NCBI GenBank assembly: GCA_963778675.1
Contig: CAVZVI010000008.1
Span: 248,001 to 312,000 of the forward strand
DNA length: 64,000 nt
Origin: CAWCDJ01 sp963778675
Lineage (GTDB): Bacteria > Acidobacteriota > Terriglobia > Bryobacterales > Bryobacteraceae
Reading direction: 5' to 3'
Both the position numbers and the translations under genes were made by a program. Shown piece by piece: positions 7,186 to 16,536 of the stretch; position 1 is the stretch's first letter; every line of letters starts with the position of its first letter. Under the pieces are notes generated by a model. That model did no database searches and was not told where the DNA came from. It saw only the letters and a program-made list of their open reading frames with translations.

Positions 7186-7785
7186 CTACGCCTGCGGGGC
7201 TGCCGGTGTTTGAGGTTTCTCTCCGCCGGCGGGCACCTTGGCAACGGCCTTCACCGGGCTAATCAGAATGTGAGCATTGCGGCCTTCCATCCGCGGTTGA
7301 CTTTCCACGGTGCCGTAGGCCGTCAGGTCGGCGGCGAAACGCATCAGCAGCTTTTTACCCAGATCGGAATGGGCGATCTCGCGGCCCCGGAACTGCACCA
7401 CCGCTTTGACGCGATTGCCTTCCTGCAGGAAGCGGATGGCGTGGTTCTTTTTGAAGTCGTAATCGTGGTCATCGGTGTTGGGGCGGAACTTCAGTTCCTT
7501 CACCTGCACCACGTGCTGCTTCTTCTTGGCGTCGTGCTGCTTCTTCTTCTGCTCGTACTGATAGTGTCCGAAGTCCACGGCCTTAGCCACCGGCGGGACC
7601 GCCGTTGGGGCCACGAGGACGAGGTCGAGCCCGAGTTCCTGGGCTTTGCGCAGGGCCGCCGAGGTCGGCATGATCTCCGTCGTGCCGTCCGGGAAGACCG
7701 CGCGCACTTCGCGTGCACGAATCGACTCGTTCACGTTCTCTCTGCGATTCTGTCTGCGAGGAGGGTAGTTTCTGCCTGGATACAT
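7186..7785 (-). CDS. infC: Translation initiation factor IF-3
   Basis: A 199-aa protein with both IF-3 domains. The N-domain has VNESIRAREVRAVFPDG and ALRKAQELGLDLVLVAP. The Lys-rich linker is YEQKKKQHDAKKKQ. The C-domain has VKELKFRPNTDDHDYDFK and VQFRGREIAH, the 16S-binding signature. It keeps the initiation complex faithful on the 30S subunit. A Pro/Ala tail of about 20 residues follows the C-domain. The usual partners rpmI and rplT are not downstream; the ExeA-like ATPase follows after 69 bp. The leader has a perfect 16-bp palindrome. Confidence 0.97.
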   Translation of the reverse strand: MYPGRNYPPRRQNRRENVNESIRAREVRAVFPDGTTEIMPTSAALRKAQELGLDLVLVAPTAVPPVAKAVDFGHYQYEQKKKQHDAKKKQHVVQVKELKFRPNTDDHDYDFKKNHAIRFLQEGNRVKAVVQFRGREIAHSDLGKKLLMRFAADLTAYGTVESQPRMEGRNAHILISPVKAVAKVPAGGEKPQTPAAPQA

Positions 7786-8094
7786 TTTAGGTTAAGCGTT
7801 CACACTCTAAGGGACTGAATAGCGGAAAGGGGCGAGCCGCCCGAGAACGTTCTCGGATCGAGAATCGGGATTTGCGAGTAGAAAACAATAGCAAGCTTCG
7901 TCAGTTCTCAGTCTACACCAAAAGGATCCGTCAAGCGAGGCGGTTGTCAAATCTCTCCTGTCCAATGGGGGAATAAACCACGTCTCTAAGGCGCGCTGCG
8001 CGGCTTCACCCACCCAGCGACTCTTCGCTGTTGATTTTCACATCTTGTTTTCTATGAGTTACGGCTGGCATCGCAATTGCATTCCCACAGGCAT
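7786..8094. other. Divergent intergenic region infC / ferredoxin
   Basis: 309 bp without a convincing gene. A minus-strand frame at 7807-8013 (68 codons) has no ribosome binding site and no family look. The region should hold the divergent promoters and the palindrome at 7841-7856. Confidence 0.5.
7841..7856. promoter_or_regulatory. Perfect 16-bp palindrome upstream of infC
   Basis: CCGAGAACGTTCTCGG is its own reverse complement and sits 56 bp before the infC ATG. It is a candidate operator or leader hairpin. Confidence 0.5.
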
Positions 8095-8346
8095 ATGGCA
8101 TATGTAATTACCGACACCTGCACCAAGGACGAGTTATGCGTACAAGCCTGCCCGGTGGATTGCATCCACCCGAAGCAGGATGAAGGCAATTTCGCGGAAG
8201 TCCCGCAGCTTTACGTGAACCCCAACGATTGTATCGACTGCGGCGCGTGTATTCCCGTGTGCCCGACCAATTCGATCTATACGCTGGACGAACTGCCGGC
8301 GGAACTGGGGCGTTTCGCGGAGATCAACGCGGGCCACTTCAACTAG
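8095..8346 (+). CDS. Di-cluster ferredoxin
   Basis: An 83-aa electron carrier. Eight cysteines form two clusters: C9, C15, C19 and C23 (in CVQACPVDC) and C46, C49, C52 and C56 in CIDCGACIPVCP. The second is a standard 4Fe-4S site. The first has unusual spacing, with five residues between the first two Cys, as in FdxA-type ferredoxins that hold a 3Fe or 4Fe cluster. The ATG at 8095 begins the usual AYVITDTC N-terminus; the TTG at 8077 is less likely. No obvious reductase partner is adjacent. Confidence 0.93.
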   Translation: MAYVITDTCTKDELCVQACPVDCIHPKQDEGNFAEVPQLYVNPNDCIDCGACIPVCPTNSIYTLDELPAELGRFAEINAGHFN

Positions 8347-8353
8347 GAGAGTC

Positions 8354-8383
8354 GCGACCGCCCGCCCGCTGTCCGACGGTCGC
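8354..8383. terminator. Weak hairpin between convergent genes
   Basis: GCGACCG (8354-8360) pairs with CGGTCGC (8377-8383) around a 16-nt loop. It lies between the ferredoxin stop and the convergent YVTN gene. There is no strong T-run, so a terminator role is uncertain. Confidence 0.35.
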
Positions 8384-8391
8384 GTCCCGTT

Positions 8392-9394
8392 CTACTTTCC
8401 GACTACCAGTACATGGAAGCTGTCCGGGATAACGGGGGGGCGTCCCCGGCCTTTCTGGCCTTGCCTGGCTTCGGGCATGGGGCCGTACTCGGCGGCCGGC
8501 AGATATAGTTTGTGGCTCTCATGATCCACCGCCATCGTGCGGGCTCCGCGCTCGGTCTTCACGGTATCCACGGGTTCCCACTTTCCGTTCACCTCCTTGA
8601 CGATCGTCAGCGTGCCCTCTCCATTCGAACTGAACGCCAGCCCTGAATCGTATCCGGCCGCGTCCGGCCCCTGCCCGATCGCGGGCGTCGCGACCACTTT
8701 GAGAGTGGGAATGTCGGTAACCGCCATCATCTTGTTGCCGCAGACAGAGAACAGCTTCCTGCCCCTGGTGTCGATGGCCAGGCCCGAGGGTTCGTCACAC
8801 GGCGCGAGCGAGGCGCGGCGCGTGACCCCGGGCTTGGCGGCGTCGATTTCGACGATCTCGCCCGAGGTTTCGATGTTCACGTAAAGCTTCCCGTCGCCAT
8901 CCGGCCGCGCAGAATTCCGGCTTGGGCCCCACGGGGAATGTGCCCACCACGGCGTTGGTTTTGGCGTCGATCGCGGTGGAATCGTTCGAACGGCCGTTGA
9001 ACGTGAAGATCCGATTCGTCTTCGGCTCATAGCAGATCGAATCCGGGTTGGTGCCCGTGGGCACTTCCCCGGTTTTGGCGAAGGTCTTCAGGTCGAACAC
9101 AACGGCCTTGTTGGCGCGCCCGTCGCTGATGAATCCCTTATTCAGTTGCGGCACGACGGCGATTCCGTGCATGCCCTCGAGGCCGGTGACCGTCCCGAGC
9201 ACCTTGTTATCCGTGGTGTCCACGACGGCCATGCTGGTCCCGTGGGAGACATAGAGCCGGTGATTGGCGCCATCGGCCAGGACGTAATCCCAACCGCCGG
9301 CTCCGCCGATCTTGATCTTGTCGAGAACGTGGTAGCCTTCCGCGGCAAACCCGGCAGAGGCCGCCGCGAGAAGCAGGGTGATCGTCTTCTTCAT
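8392..9394 (-). pseudogene. YVTN/YncE-like beta-propeller protein, frameshifted
   Basis: Two frames together encode one secreted beta-propeller protein of about 333 aa. The 5' frame starts at 9394 with a signal peptide (MKKTITLLLAAASAGFAAEG) and runs through propeller blades such as HRLYVSHGTSMAVVDT. Around 8912-8920 the reading shifts to the frame that continues with DGDGKLYVNIETSG and ends in FHVLVVGK at 8392. One extra base near the GAATTC site explains the break: skipping it restores PEF-A-RPDGDGKLYV. It starts 19 bp after the RND pump gene, so it is probably the last gene of that operon. It may be a sequencing error or a recent loss. Its role is unknown. Confidence 0.8.
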
Positions 9395-9413
9395 TGGTCC
9401 GACTCCTTCTTTT

Positions 9414-12400
9414 TCAGTCGTTTTGCCGGCCGGCGATATAGTAGTGCACGGCCGGGGTTACCACCAGCGAAAGAACCATCGAGGCGAGAATGCCGCCGAT
9501 CACCGCGATGGCCAAAGGCTGCAGCATCTGGGAACCGGCTCCCCACGCCAGCGCCAGGGGGATCATGCCGGCCACCGTGGCCAGTGCCGTCATCATGATG
9601 GGGCGCAGGCGGCGCTCGCCGGCCCGCAACATGCTCTCTTCCGGGGTCATCCCTTCGGCTCGGAACCGGTGGTCGGCGTCGAGCAGCAGGATGCCGTTCT
9701 TGGCCACGATGCCGATCACCATGATCAACCCCATAAAAGACGACAGGTTGAACGTGGTACCGGTGACCAGCAGCGCGACGAACACCCCAGAGGTCGAAAG
9801 CAGCGCCGACGAGAGCACCGCGAGGGGCGCGGCGAAATCGCCGAATTCGAACAGCAGCACGGTGAACACCAGCACGATGGCGAGGAGGAGAACGACCACG
9901 AGGTCGCGGAACGATTTCTGCTGCTCCTCGTACTGCCCGCCGTAGGATACCCGGATCGTGGGCGGTAGGTGCAGGTCGCTGATCGCCTGCTGCACCTTGG
10001 CCATACCTTCGCCCAGGCTCATGCCCTCGAAGCGCGCGGTGACCTGCACGTCGCGCTGCAGGTTTTCACGCCGGATTTCGGTCTGGCCGGGTACCTCGGT
10101 GATGTTTGCGAGCGACCCGAGGGTCGCAGTCTTGCCGGTGCTGCTGACGAGCAGGGTATTGCGGATGGCGTCGAGGTTCAGCCGCGTGGATTCGGGGAAG
10201 CGGACGCGGATGGTGTAGGCGCGGTCATTCAGCACCACCGGGTTGGGGGCCGGCTCGCCCTGCAAGACCGCGCTCGCGTCCAGTTCGGCTTCCTGCGGAG
10301 TAAACCCCGCGCGCGCCGCCACGGCGGGATCCACGGAAAACGTGATGGCCGGTCCGCTGATCGTGTTCTCGATGCCGTTCAGGACGTCCACCACGCCATC
10401 GATCTTCTTGATCGAGTCCGCGACCTTCGGCGCCCACTCGCTCAAGATGTCCGGGTTCTCCGAAAACAGCTTGATGACCGCGGGCTCGGGTGCGCTGGTG
10501 AGGTCTCCGATCATGTCCTGCAGGAGCTGCGGGAATTCGACATCGAGCATGGGTTCGGCCTGCCTGATTTTGGCGCGCACCTCCGAAATGACTTCTTCGC
10601 CACTCCTCTCGCGGTCATGTTTGAGTTTGACCGAGATGTCGCCGGTGTTTGCCTCGGTTACGGCCGCCAGGCCAAGCTGCAGTCCGGTGCGCCGCGAAGT
10701 GCTTTCCACCTCGGGGATGGAGCGCAGGATCTGTTCCACGTGGTTGATGACGCGGTTGGTGTCGTCGAGCGACGACCCCGCGGGCATGATGTAGTCGATG
10801 ATGAACCCGCCCTCATCCATCTCGGGCAGCAGGTCGGAGCCGAGATGGTTGTAGCAGAAATACGATCCGCCGATCAACGCCACGGCCGAGATGGCCAGCA
10901 GCAGGGGGTGTTCCAGGGTAAATCGCAGCGTTCGCTCGTAGGGCCGCATGATCCAGCCGGGCACGCTCTCGTTACGTATGCCGCGGCCGGAGCGCTGGCG
11001 AATGAAGTAGTGGCTGAGCGTCGGAGTCCACGTCATCGCCAGCGCGAGGGAGGTCAGCAGGGCGGCCCCCACCGTGATGGCGAGTGCGCGGAAGAACACG
11101 CCGGTGACGCCGGTGATCGAAATCAGCGGCAGGAAGACGACGATGGGCGTGATCGTGGAGCCGATCAGCGGTTTGCGGATCTCCCGGATGGCGCTGCGGA
11201 TGGCCTCCGCGCGCGACTGTCCGGCGTCGCGGTGCATCACGATGTTTTCGACCACCACGATGGCGTCGTCGATCACCAGCCCGACCGCGGCCGCCAAACC
11301 GCCGAGCGTCATCAGGTTAAAGGTTTCGTTGGCCACCCGGAGCACGATGAAGGTGACCGCAATGGTCGCCGGAATCACCAGCCCGGCCACCAGGGACGTT
11401 CCCCAGTCGCGCAGGAACAGAACCATGATCAACGAGGCCAGGATCAGCCCGATCAAGATCGCATCGCGCACGCTCTTGATGGATTCGGTGACAATTTCGG
11501 ACTGGTCGTAAAACGGACGCAGGTCGATGCCCGCCGGCAGCGTTTTACGGATCTGCTCGATCTCGGCATGGACCGCGTTAGCCACGGTGACGGTGTTGCC
11601 GTCCGGCTGGCGGAAGATGTTCAGCAGAACGGCCGGCTTGCCGTTGGCCGTCACCACCGTGTATACCGGCATCACGGAAGGCGCTACCGAGCCGATGTCC
11701 CCCACATGCACGGGCGCGCCGGAGGGCGTGGTCTTAATCACGATATTCGAAATCTCTGCCGGGGTGCGCGTCTGTCCGGTCACCAGGCTGAGGAACAACT
11801 GGTGGCGCATTTCGATGAGGCCGGGCGAGTCGATCAGGTTGCTGCGGCCGATGGCGTCGAGGATATTCGGCACGGTGATGGCGGTCTGCAACAACTTGGA
11901 GGGATCCGGTTTGATTTCGAATTCCGGCACCTGCCCGCCCTGCACGACAACGGTCGAGACGCCGGGCATGCGGTTCAGCCGGGGCTTCAAGTCGTAGGTC
12001 GCCATCTCCCAGATCCGGGTCTGCGGAACGGTATCGGAGGTAAGGCTGTACCCCATGATGGGGAACGCGGCGAACGTCAGCCGGTTGGCGGTGAGCTTGG
12101 CTGTCGGGGGCAGCGTGGGTTGCACCCGCGCCAGCGCCGCGTTGACCAGAAACAGGGTGCGGTACATATCGACCTTCCACGAAAAGAAGAGGTCGATTTC
12201 CGCGCTGCCGCGGCTGGTAATGGACCAGAGATGGTCGAGGCCCTGCACGGTGTTGACGGCCTCTTCGAGCGGCCGCGTGATCGTAACCAGCATCTGGTCG
12301 ATGGGCATGACGCCGTTATCGACGCCCACCACGATGCGCGGGAAGTCGGTCTCCGGAAAAACCGCCACCGGAATCGTGAGCGCCAGGTAGATGCCCACGG

Positions 12401-12503
12401 CCACCAGCGTGAGGATGACGAAGATGACCGGTTTTCCGTGGCGTTCCGTCCAGTGGGCACCCGGGGACTCGGTGACGGGGGGAGGCGTCGCGGTCTCGCT
12501 CAT
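9414..12503 (-). CDS. RND efflux pump, AcrB/CusA-like inner-membrane subunit
   Basis: A 1029-aa proton-driven RND transporter. The first membrane helix is VIFVILTLVAVGIYLALTI. Two large periplasmic loops follow, and the TM4 motif is GLVIDDAIVVVENI, whose paired Asp residues relay protons. The end LATVAGMIPLALAWG is typical of the last helices. No Met/His-rich metal path can be identified by eye, so the substrate is open between drugs and metals; the linked two-component system recalls CusRS. The gene overlaps the adaptor by 4 bp (ATGA). It belongs to an operon of regulator, kinase, TolC, adaptor and pump. Confidence 0.95.
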   Translation of the reverse strand: MSETATPPPVTESPGAHWTERHGKPVIFVILTLVAVGIYLALTIPVAVFPETDFPRIVVGVDNGVMPIDQMLVTITRPLEEAVNTVQGLDHLWSITSRGSAEIDLFFSWKVDMYRTLFLVNAALARVQPTLPPTAKLTANRLTFAAFPIMGYSLTSDTVPQTRIWEMATYDLKPRLNRMPGVSTVVVQGGQVPEFEIKPDPSKLLQTAITVPNILDAIGRSNLIDSPGLIEMRHQLFLSLVTGQTRTPAEISNIVIKTTPSGAPVHVGDIGSVAPSVMPVYTVVTANGKPAVLLNIFRQPDGNTVTVANAVHAEIEQIRKTLPAGIDLRPFYDQSEIVTESIKSVRDAILIGLILASLIMVLFLRDWGTSLVAGLVIPATIAVTFIVLRVANETFNLMTLGGLAAAVGLVIDDAIVVVENIVMHRDAGQSRAEAIRSAIREIRKPLIGSTITPIVVFLPLISITGVTGVFFRALAITVGAALLTSLALAMTWTPTLSHYFIRQRSGRGIRNESVPGWIMRPYERTLRFTLEHPLLLAISAVALIGGSYFCYNHLGSDLLPEMDEGGFIIDYIMPAGSSLDDTNRVINHVEQILRSIPEVESTSRRTGLQLGLAAVTEANTGDISVKLKHDRERSGEEVISEVRAKIRQAEPMLDVEFPQLLQDMIGDLTSAPEPAVIKLFSENPDILSEWAPKVADSIKKIDGVVDVLNGIENTISGPAITFSVDPAVAARAGFTPQEAELDASAVLQGEPAPNPVVLNDRAYTIRVRFPESTRLNLDAIRNTLLVSSTGKTATLGSLANITEVPGQTEIRRENLQRDVQVTARFEGMSLGEGMAKVQQAISDLHLPPTIRVSYGGQYEEQQKSFRDLVVVLLLAIVLVFTVLLFEFGDFAAPLAVLSSALLSTSGVFVALLVTGTTFNLSSFMGLIMVIGIVAKNGILLLDADHRFRAEGMTPEESMLRAGERRLRPIMMTALATVAGMIPLALAWGAGSQMLQPLAIAVIGGILASMVLSLVVTPAVHYYIAGRQND

Positions 12504-13777
12504 TTCTTCTCCTCGTCCTTGTCGCCGGTGTCCTTCGCTCCCTCGTCCTTATCGCCGGGTTGCACGATCCGCACTTTGGCCTTGTCGTCGAGGCCGAGCC
12601 CGCCGGTGACGATGACGAGCTCGCCGGGAGCCACGCCGCTCGAGATCTGCACGTTGTCGTCCTCACGGGCGCCTACGGTGACGGGACGCCGGTGGGCGAT
12701 ATTGTCGGCCGAGACGGTCATTACCGCGGTGCCGCCTTCCTCGCCGGGCAGAATCGCGCTGGAGGGGACCACGGTGGCGCCGGAAATGGTGGCCGCTACA
12801 ATTTCGGCGCGTACGCTGGCGCCCGGCTTGAGCTGTTCGTGCGGGTTGTCGGCCTGCACCCAGACCTGAACGGTCGTGCTGCTGGGATCGGTGGCCGGGC
12901 TCACCACCGTCACCTTGCCGGGCATCTCGAACGACCCCGTGGGCAGTTTGATGGTGGCGGGATCCCCCACCTTCACAGTTGCCGCTTCCGTCTGCGGCAC
13001 GTTGGCGCGCGCCACCACGGTCGAGATGTCGACCACGGTCGCGAGCGGCTGGCCCGTGCTGGCCATGTCCCCGGCGTAGAGCGGGCGGTCGGAAACCAGC
13101 CCGGCAATCGGGCTGCGGACTTCCGAATACGCCACCTGGGCCTGGGCCGACTGGTATTGAGCGCGGGCTGCTTCCACCTGGGCTTTGGCGGACGCGATCT
13201 GCTCCTTGTTGCCGACGCTCTCGAGCGCCCGCAGGTGCTCGTTGGCCGTCTCGAGCTGCGCTTTGGCCTGGGCGTAGGCCACGCCGGCTTCGTCTACCAG
13301 GCGGCGTGCCAGCGCGCCCTCCTGATAGAGATTGCGCCGGCTCTCGAGCAGTTTCTGCGCGGCGTCGAGCTGCTGCTGCGCCGCCTGGACATCGGACTTG
13401 GCCTTCACCGCGGCTTCCGGAACGGTGGCGCTGGCGATGGTCCGCAGGTTTGCTTCGGCCTGGTCCAACTGCGCCTTGGCGGCGGCCGCCGCGGCCACCA
13501 GGTCGCGGTTCTCGAGAGCAGCGAGCAACTGTCCGGCCTTCACGTGGTCTCCGCGGTTCACATAGAACTTCGACACCGGCGCGGCGATCTTGGACATGAC
13601 GTTCGCCTGGTCGATGGGATACAGCACGGCGTCGGCGCTCACGATGCGGTGGATCGTCGCACGGGTTGCCGGCGCCACCTGAACCGGCGCGACGGCTTCG
13701 GCTTCCTTCGGTTCCGGCTTGGAGCAGCCCGTGAACAGCAGCAGCAGCGGAGAGAGCAATAAGATCGTGTTCTTCAT
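12500..13777 (-). CDS. RND efflux adaptor (membrane fusion protein) lipoprotein
   Basis: A 425-aa periplasmic adaptor. The signal peptide ends in LLFTGC (Cys18). A lipoyl-like half is followed by a long coiled coil (about residues 95-215) rich in Ala, Gln and Glu, with AKAQLDQAEANLRTI. The second half carries VRSPIAGLVSDRPLYAGD and the beta-barrel part. It ends in an Asp/Lys-rich tail, DKDEGAKDTGDKDEEKK. It joins the RND pump to the TolC channel. It lies 3 bp after tolC and overlaps the pump gene by 4 bp. Confidence 0.95.
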   Translation of the reverse strand: MKNTILLLSPLLLLFTGCSKPEPKEAEAVAPVQVAPATRATIHRIVSADAVLYPIDQANVMSKIAAPVSKFYVNRGDHVKAGQLLAALENRDLVAAAAAAKAQLDQAEANLRTIASATVPEAAVKAKSDVQAAQQQLDAAQKLLESRRNLYQEGALARRLVDEAGVAYAQAKAQLETANEHLRALESVGNKEQIASAKAQVEAARAQYQSAQAQVAYSEVRSPIAGLVSDRPLYAGDMASTGQPLATVVDISTVVARANVPQTEAATVKVGDPATIKLPTGSFEMPGKVTVVSPATDPSSTTVQVWVQADNPHEQLKPGASVRAEIVAATISGATVVPSSAILPGEEGGTAVMTVSADNIAHRRPVTVGAREDDNVQISSGVAPGELVIVTGGLGLDDKAKVRIVQPGDKDEGAKDTGDKDEEKK

Positions 13778-13780
13778 GTG

Positions 13781-15142
13781 CTAGAAAGCCCCCGTCAAGG
13801 TCTGCAGGTTCGCGAGCGCCAGTCGGTACCTCAGCAGGCCGTCGGCGTAGGCGTTGCGGGCCTGCAAAAGGGTGGTTTGCGCGTCCACCACTTCGAGCGC
13901 CGTGGCCTCGCCCGCCTGATAGCGGAGGTTGGTGAGCCGCAGGCTTTCCTCGGCCAGGGTCACCGAACGCCGCAGCGCGTCCAGCAGGCTGCGCGAGAGG
14001 TTGGCCTCGCCGTAAAACGCGTCGAGATTGGCGAGCAGCTGGCGCTGCGTGAAACTCAGGTCGGTCCGGGCCTGCCGCAGGCGTATCTCCGATTGCCGGA
14101 TCCTGCTGCGGGTGGCGCCCCACGTCCATACCGGGATCGTCAACTGCGCCTGCGCCACCGAGCCCAGCAGGTTCTTGCCCTCCGGGTTATGGAGCGCGTA
14201 CTGATTGGCATCGATGCCGTAGAAATAGTCGAATGAGAGCGTAGGGTAAAGCAGCGCACGCGAGGATTTGAGCTCGTAGGTCTGCTGCTCCACCGTCGCC
14301 TCCGCCGCGCGGATGTCCGGGTTGTTGGTGGAAGCCAGGCGCCGGATCTCGGGTAGGGGCGGCAGCGCGGATCCGCTCTCCAGGTCGTCCACGAGGGTGA
14401 ACATTTGCCCGTAGTTCGGAAACAGGATGACGGAAAACCCGATCCGGGCTTTTTCCAGGTCGAGCTGGGCGTTGGAGAGGTCGATGCGGCGCTGCTCGAA
14501 CTGCAGTTCGGCCTTGACCACGTCGGCGTGGGCGGCTTCCCCGCCGGCCTCCTGCTTTCGCGTGATGTCGAGAAACTGCTGGGCGTCCGACACGCCCTGC
14601 TGCGCGCTGGTCACCTTGTGCTGCGCCGCCAGCATGCCGTAGTAGTTCTGGACCACCACGGCCACCAGGCCCCTCGTGGCGATCTGGTACCTGGCGCGGG
14701 CCACCGCCTCGGCGGCCATCGTCCGGCGGTAGTCGGCGATCTTTCCGGGTGAGTAGATATCGCCGTGGACCTGCAGGTATTGCGCGTAGATGTGCGGCCC
14801 GTCGTTGGGGACGAAGATCCCGGAAGGTGTGTCGTTGGGCTGCGTGTAAATGAACTGGTTGAACACGTTCGCGCTGGGCAGCAGCCCGGCCTTGGCCTGC
14901 ACCCGGTCTTCGCGCGCCAGCAGTGCCGCGTAGTTTGCCGCCAGCACCTGCTGGCTGTATTGCTGCGCCCGCTGCAGGGCGGAGGTGAAGTTCAGGGTAA
15001 CCGCCGGACCGGGCGCGGCCTGCGCGCCGGATTGCGGCGGCACACCGGGCATGGCCGGGAGCGGCGGAGGAGTTTGCGATGGTGCTTGTGCGAGTGCAGC
15101 GAGACAGAACGCGAGCGAGGCAAACGGCAGCTTCGGCATCAT
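13781..15142 (-). CDS. TolC-family outer-membrane efflux channel
   Basis: An outer-membrane channel subunit of about 453 aa with the two OEP repeats: helices such as AQQYSQQVLAANYAALLARED and ISLRQARTDLSFTQ-type segments, ending in LRYQAGEATALEVVDAQTTL, the usual TolC signature. The start at 15142 gives a textbook signal peptide (MMPKLPFASLAFCLAALAQA). It also places a -10 box and regulator-like repeats just upstream. An ATG at 15190 overlaps the kinase stop (ATGA) and would add 16 residues; it cannot be excluded. The protein completes the tripartite pump with the next two genes. Confidence 0.93.
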   Translation of the reverse strand: MMPKLPFASLAFCLAALAQAPSQTPPPLPAMPGVPPQSGAQAAPGPAVTLNFTSALQRAQQYSQQVLAANYAALLAREDRVQAKAGLLPSANVFNQFIYTQPNDTPSGIFVPNDGPHIYAQYLQVHGDIYSPGKIADYRRTMAAEAVARARYQIATRGLVAVVVQNYYGMLAAQHKVTSAQQGVSDAQQFLDITRKQEAGGEAAHADVVKAELQFEQRRIDLSNAQLDLEKARIGFSVILFPNYGQMFTLVDDLESGSALPPLPEIRRLASTNNPDIRAAEATVEQQTYELKSSRALLYPTLSFDYFYGIDANQYALHNPEGKNLLGSVAQAQLTIPVWTWGATRSRIRQSEIRLRQARTDLSFTQRQLLANLDAFYGEANLSRSLLDALRRSVTLAEESLRLTNLRYQAGEATALEVVDAQTTLLQARNAYADGLLRYRLALANLQTLTGAF

Positions 15143-15153
15143 GGAAAAAGTCC

Positions 15154-15186
15154 AGTATAGGATTCGTGAGATGAACGGACGATGAA
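15154..15186 (-). promoter_or_regulatory. Candidate regulator-dependent tolC promoter
   Basis: On the minus strand two TTCAT boxes start 11 bp apart (15186 and 15175), followed by TATACT (15159-15154) 16 bp after the start of the second box. The boxes sit where a -35 would be, as in promoters activated by OmpR-type regulators. The same box occurs three times in front of the regulator gene. Confidence 0.55.
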
Positions 15187-16536
15187 TCATTGGGGCAGGG
15201 TGACGGTGAAGGTTGTGCCCCGTTCGGGGCGGCTGTCGAGTTGTACGGCGCCGTGGTGCGTCTCGGCGATCCACTTGACGATGGAGAGGCCGAGGCCGAA
15301 TCCGCCGTCTTCCCGCGAACGCGCCTGGTCGACGCGGTAGAAGCGCTCGAAGATGTGGGGAGCGGCATCCGGCGGGATCCCCGGACCGGTATCGGAAATC
15401 CGCAGACGGACGCCGTGCGCTTCGGCTTCGAGCGCGGCCGCGACGGTCCCCCCGGGAGACGTGTAGCGGACGGCGTTATCGAGCAGGTTCAGCACCAGGC
15501 GCCGCAGCAGTTGCTCGTCGCCGCGAAAAGGGATATCGGTTTCGCCGGTGCATTCCAGCCGGATGCGCCGCGCGGCCGCCAGCGGCGTCAGGGCGCGGCA
15601 GCAATCGGCCAGCAGCTCGTTGAAGTAGAACTCTTCCACCCGCAGCTTGACCCGTCCGGCATCGGCGCGCGCGAGATTGAGCAGATCGTCCACCAGGCGC
15701 GAGAGGCGGCGCGATTCGTCGAGCACGATGGCCAGCGATTCGCGATATTCCGGGGCGCTGCGCTCCTGGGAAAGCGCCACATCGGCTTCGCCGCGGATCA
15801 CCGAGAGCGGAGTGCGAAGCTCGTGGGAAGCGTCGGCGACGAAGCGGCGCATCCCCTCAAACGACTGGTCGAGCCGCGAAAGCAGCTCGTTGAACGAGGC
15901 CGCCAGCATCTGCAGTTCCTCGGCCGCGTTGCCGATCTCGAGGCGGCGGTGCAGGCTGCTGTCGCTGATCTGGCGCGCCTGCTCGGACATCCAGCGGAGC
16001 GGCGCCATGCTCCGCGTGGCGAGCAGATAGCCGCCCAGGCCCGCCAGCAGCAGCATCACGGGGGCGCCGAAGAGCAAGGCCTCCCGCACGATCTGAAGGT
16101 TCGCCGCGATCGGCTCCAGCGGCCCGTAAGCCAGGATGACGTACCCGCCCATGTGGTGGACCGCCACGCGGGCGCCGCGGGCGGGCAGCACCCGGTCGGA
16201 TGGCGCGCGCGCCGCCAGTACCGCCAGTTCGGAGGAAGGAACCGGCCGGCTCGCCGCCAGCATCCGGGAACCTTGGAAGATCGCGACCGGGGTTCCCTGC
16301 GTTTGCATCTCCGATACGGCCTCCGCCGCCGCTTTTTCGACGTCTCCGTGCATCTCGTCCAGCTCGTCGGCCAGCAACCCCGCGGCGAGTTCCGCTTCCG
16401 AGGTCAGGGCCTGGTCCAGCCGCGCCTGGAGCGAGCGCGCCAGCACGCCGTAAAGAAACAGGCTGAACAACAGGAACAGCACCGAGAAAAAGGCCACGTA
16501 CCATGCCGTGAGCCGCAGCCGCAGGCTTCTAATCAT
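15187..16536 (-). CDS. CusS-like sensor histidine kinase
   Basis: A 449-aa inner-membrane kinase. TM1 spans about residues 11-31 and TM2 about 152-174, enclosing a periplasmic sensor of about 120 residues. A HAMP linker follows (MAPLRWMSEQARQISD). The H-box FVADASHELRTPLSVI has the phospho-accepting His238. The N-box is LLRRLVLNLLDNAVRYT, with G1 ISDTGPGIP and G2 GGFGLGLSI. This matches heavy-metal sensor kinases. It overlaps the regulator gene by 8 bp and is followed by tolC, so it should control the adjacent pump. Confidence 0.95.
   Translation of the reverse strand: MIRSLRLRLTAWYVAFFSVLFLLFSLFLYGVLARSLQARLDQALTSEAELAAGLLADELDEMHGDVEKAAAEAVSEMQTQGTPVAIFQGSRMLAASRPVPSSELAVLAARAPSDRVLPARGARVAVHHMGGYVILAYGPLEPIAANLQIVREALLFGAPVMLLLAGLGGYLLATRSMAPLRWMSEQARQISDSSLHRRLEIGNAAEELQMLAASFNELLSRLDQSFEGMRRFVADASHELRTPLSVIRGEADVALSQERSAPEYRESLAIVLDESRRLSRLVDDLLNLARADAGRVKLRVEEFYFNELLADCCRALTPLAAARRIRLECTGETDIPFRGDEQLLRRLVLNLLDNAVRYTSPGGTVAAALEAEAHGVRLRISDTGPGIPPDAAPHIFERFYRVDQARSREDGGFGLGLSIVKWIAETHHGAVQLDSRPERGTTFTVTLPQ

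Noticed and set aside
7807..8013. 68-codon minus-strand frame upstream of infC
   Set aside because: No ribosome binding site, no recognisable pattern, and it lies in the divergent promoter region.
9969..12869. 966-codon plus-strand frame
   Set aside because: Antisense shadow of the RND pump gene, with low-complexity Arg/His/Gly-rich translation.
13781..15274. TolC start at 15274 or 15190
   Set aside because: The 15274 start would extend into the kinase gene with non-signal residues; 15190 (ATGA overlap) is possible but gives a poorer signal peptide than 15142.
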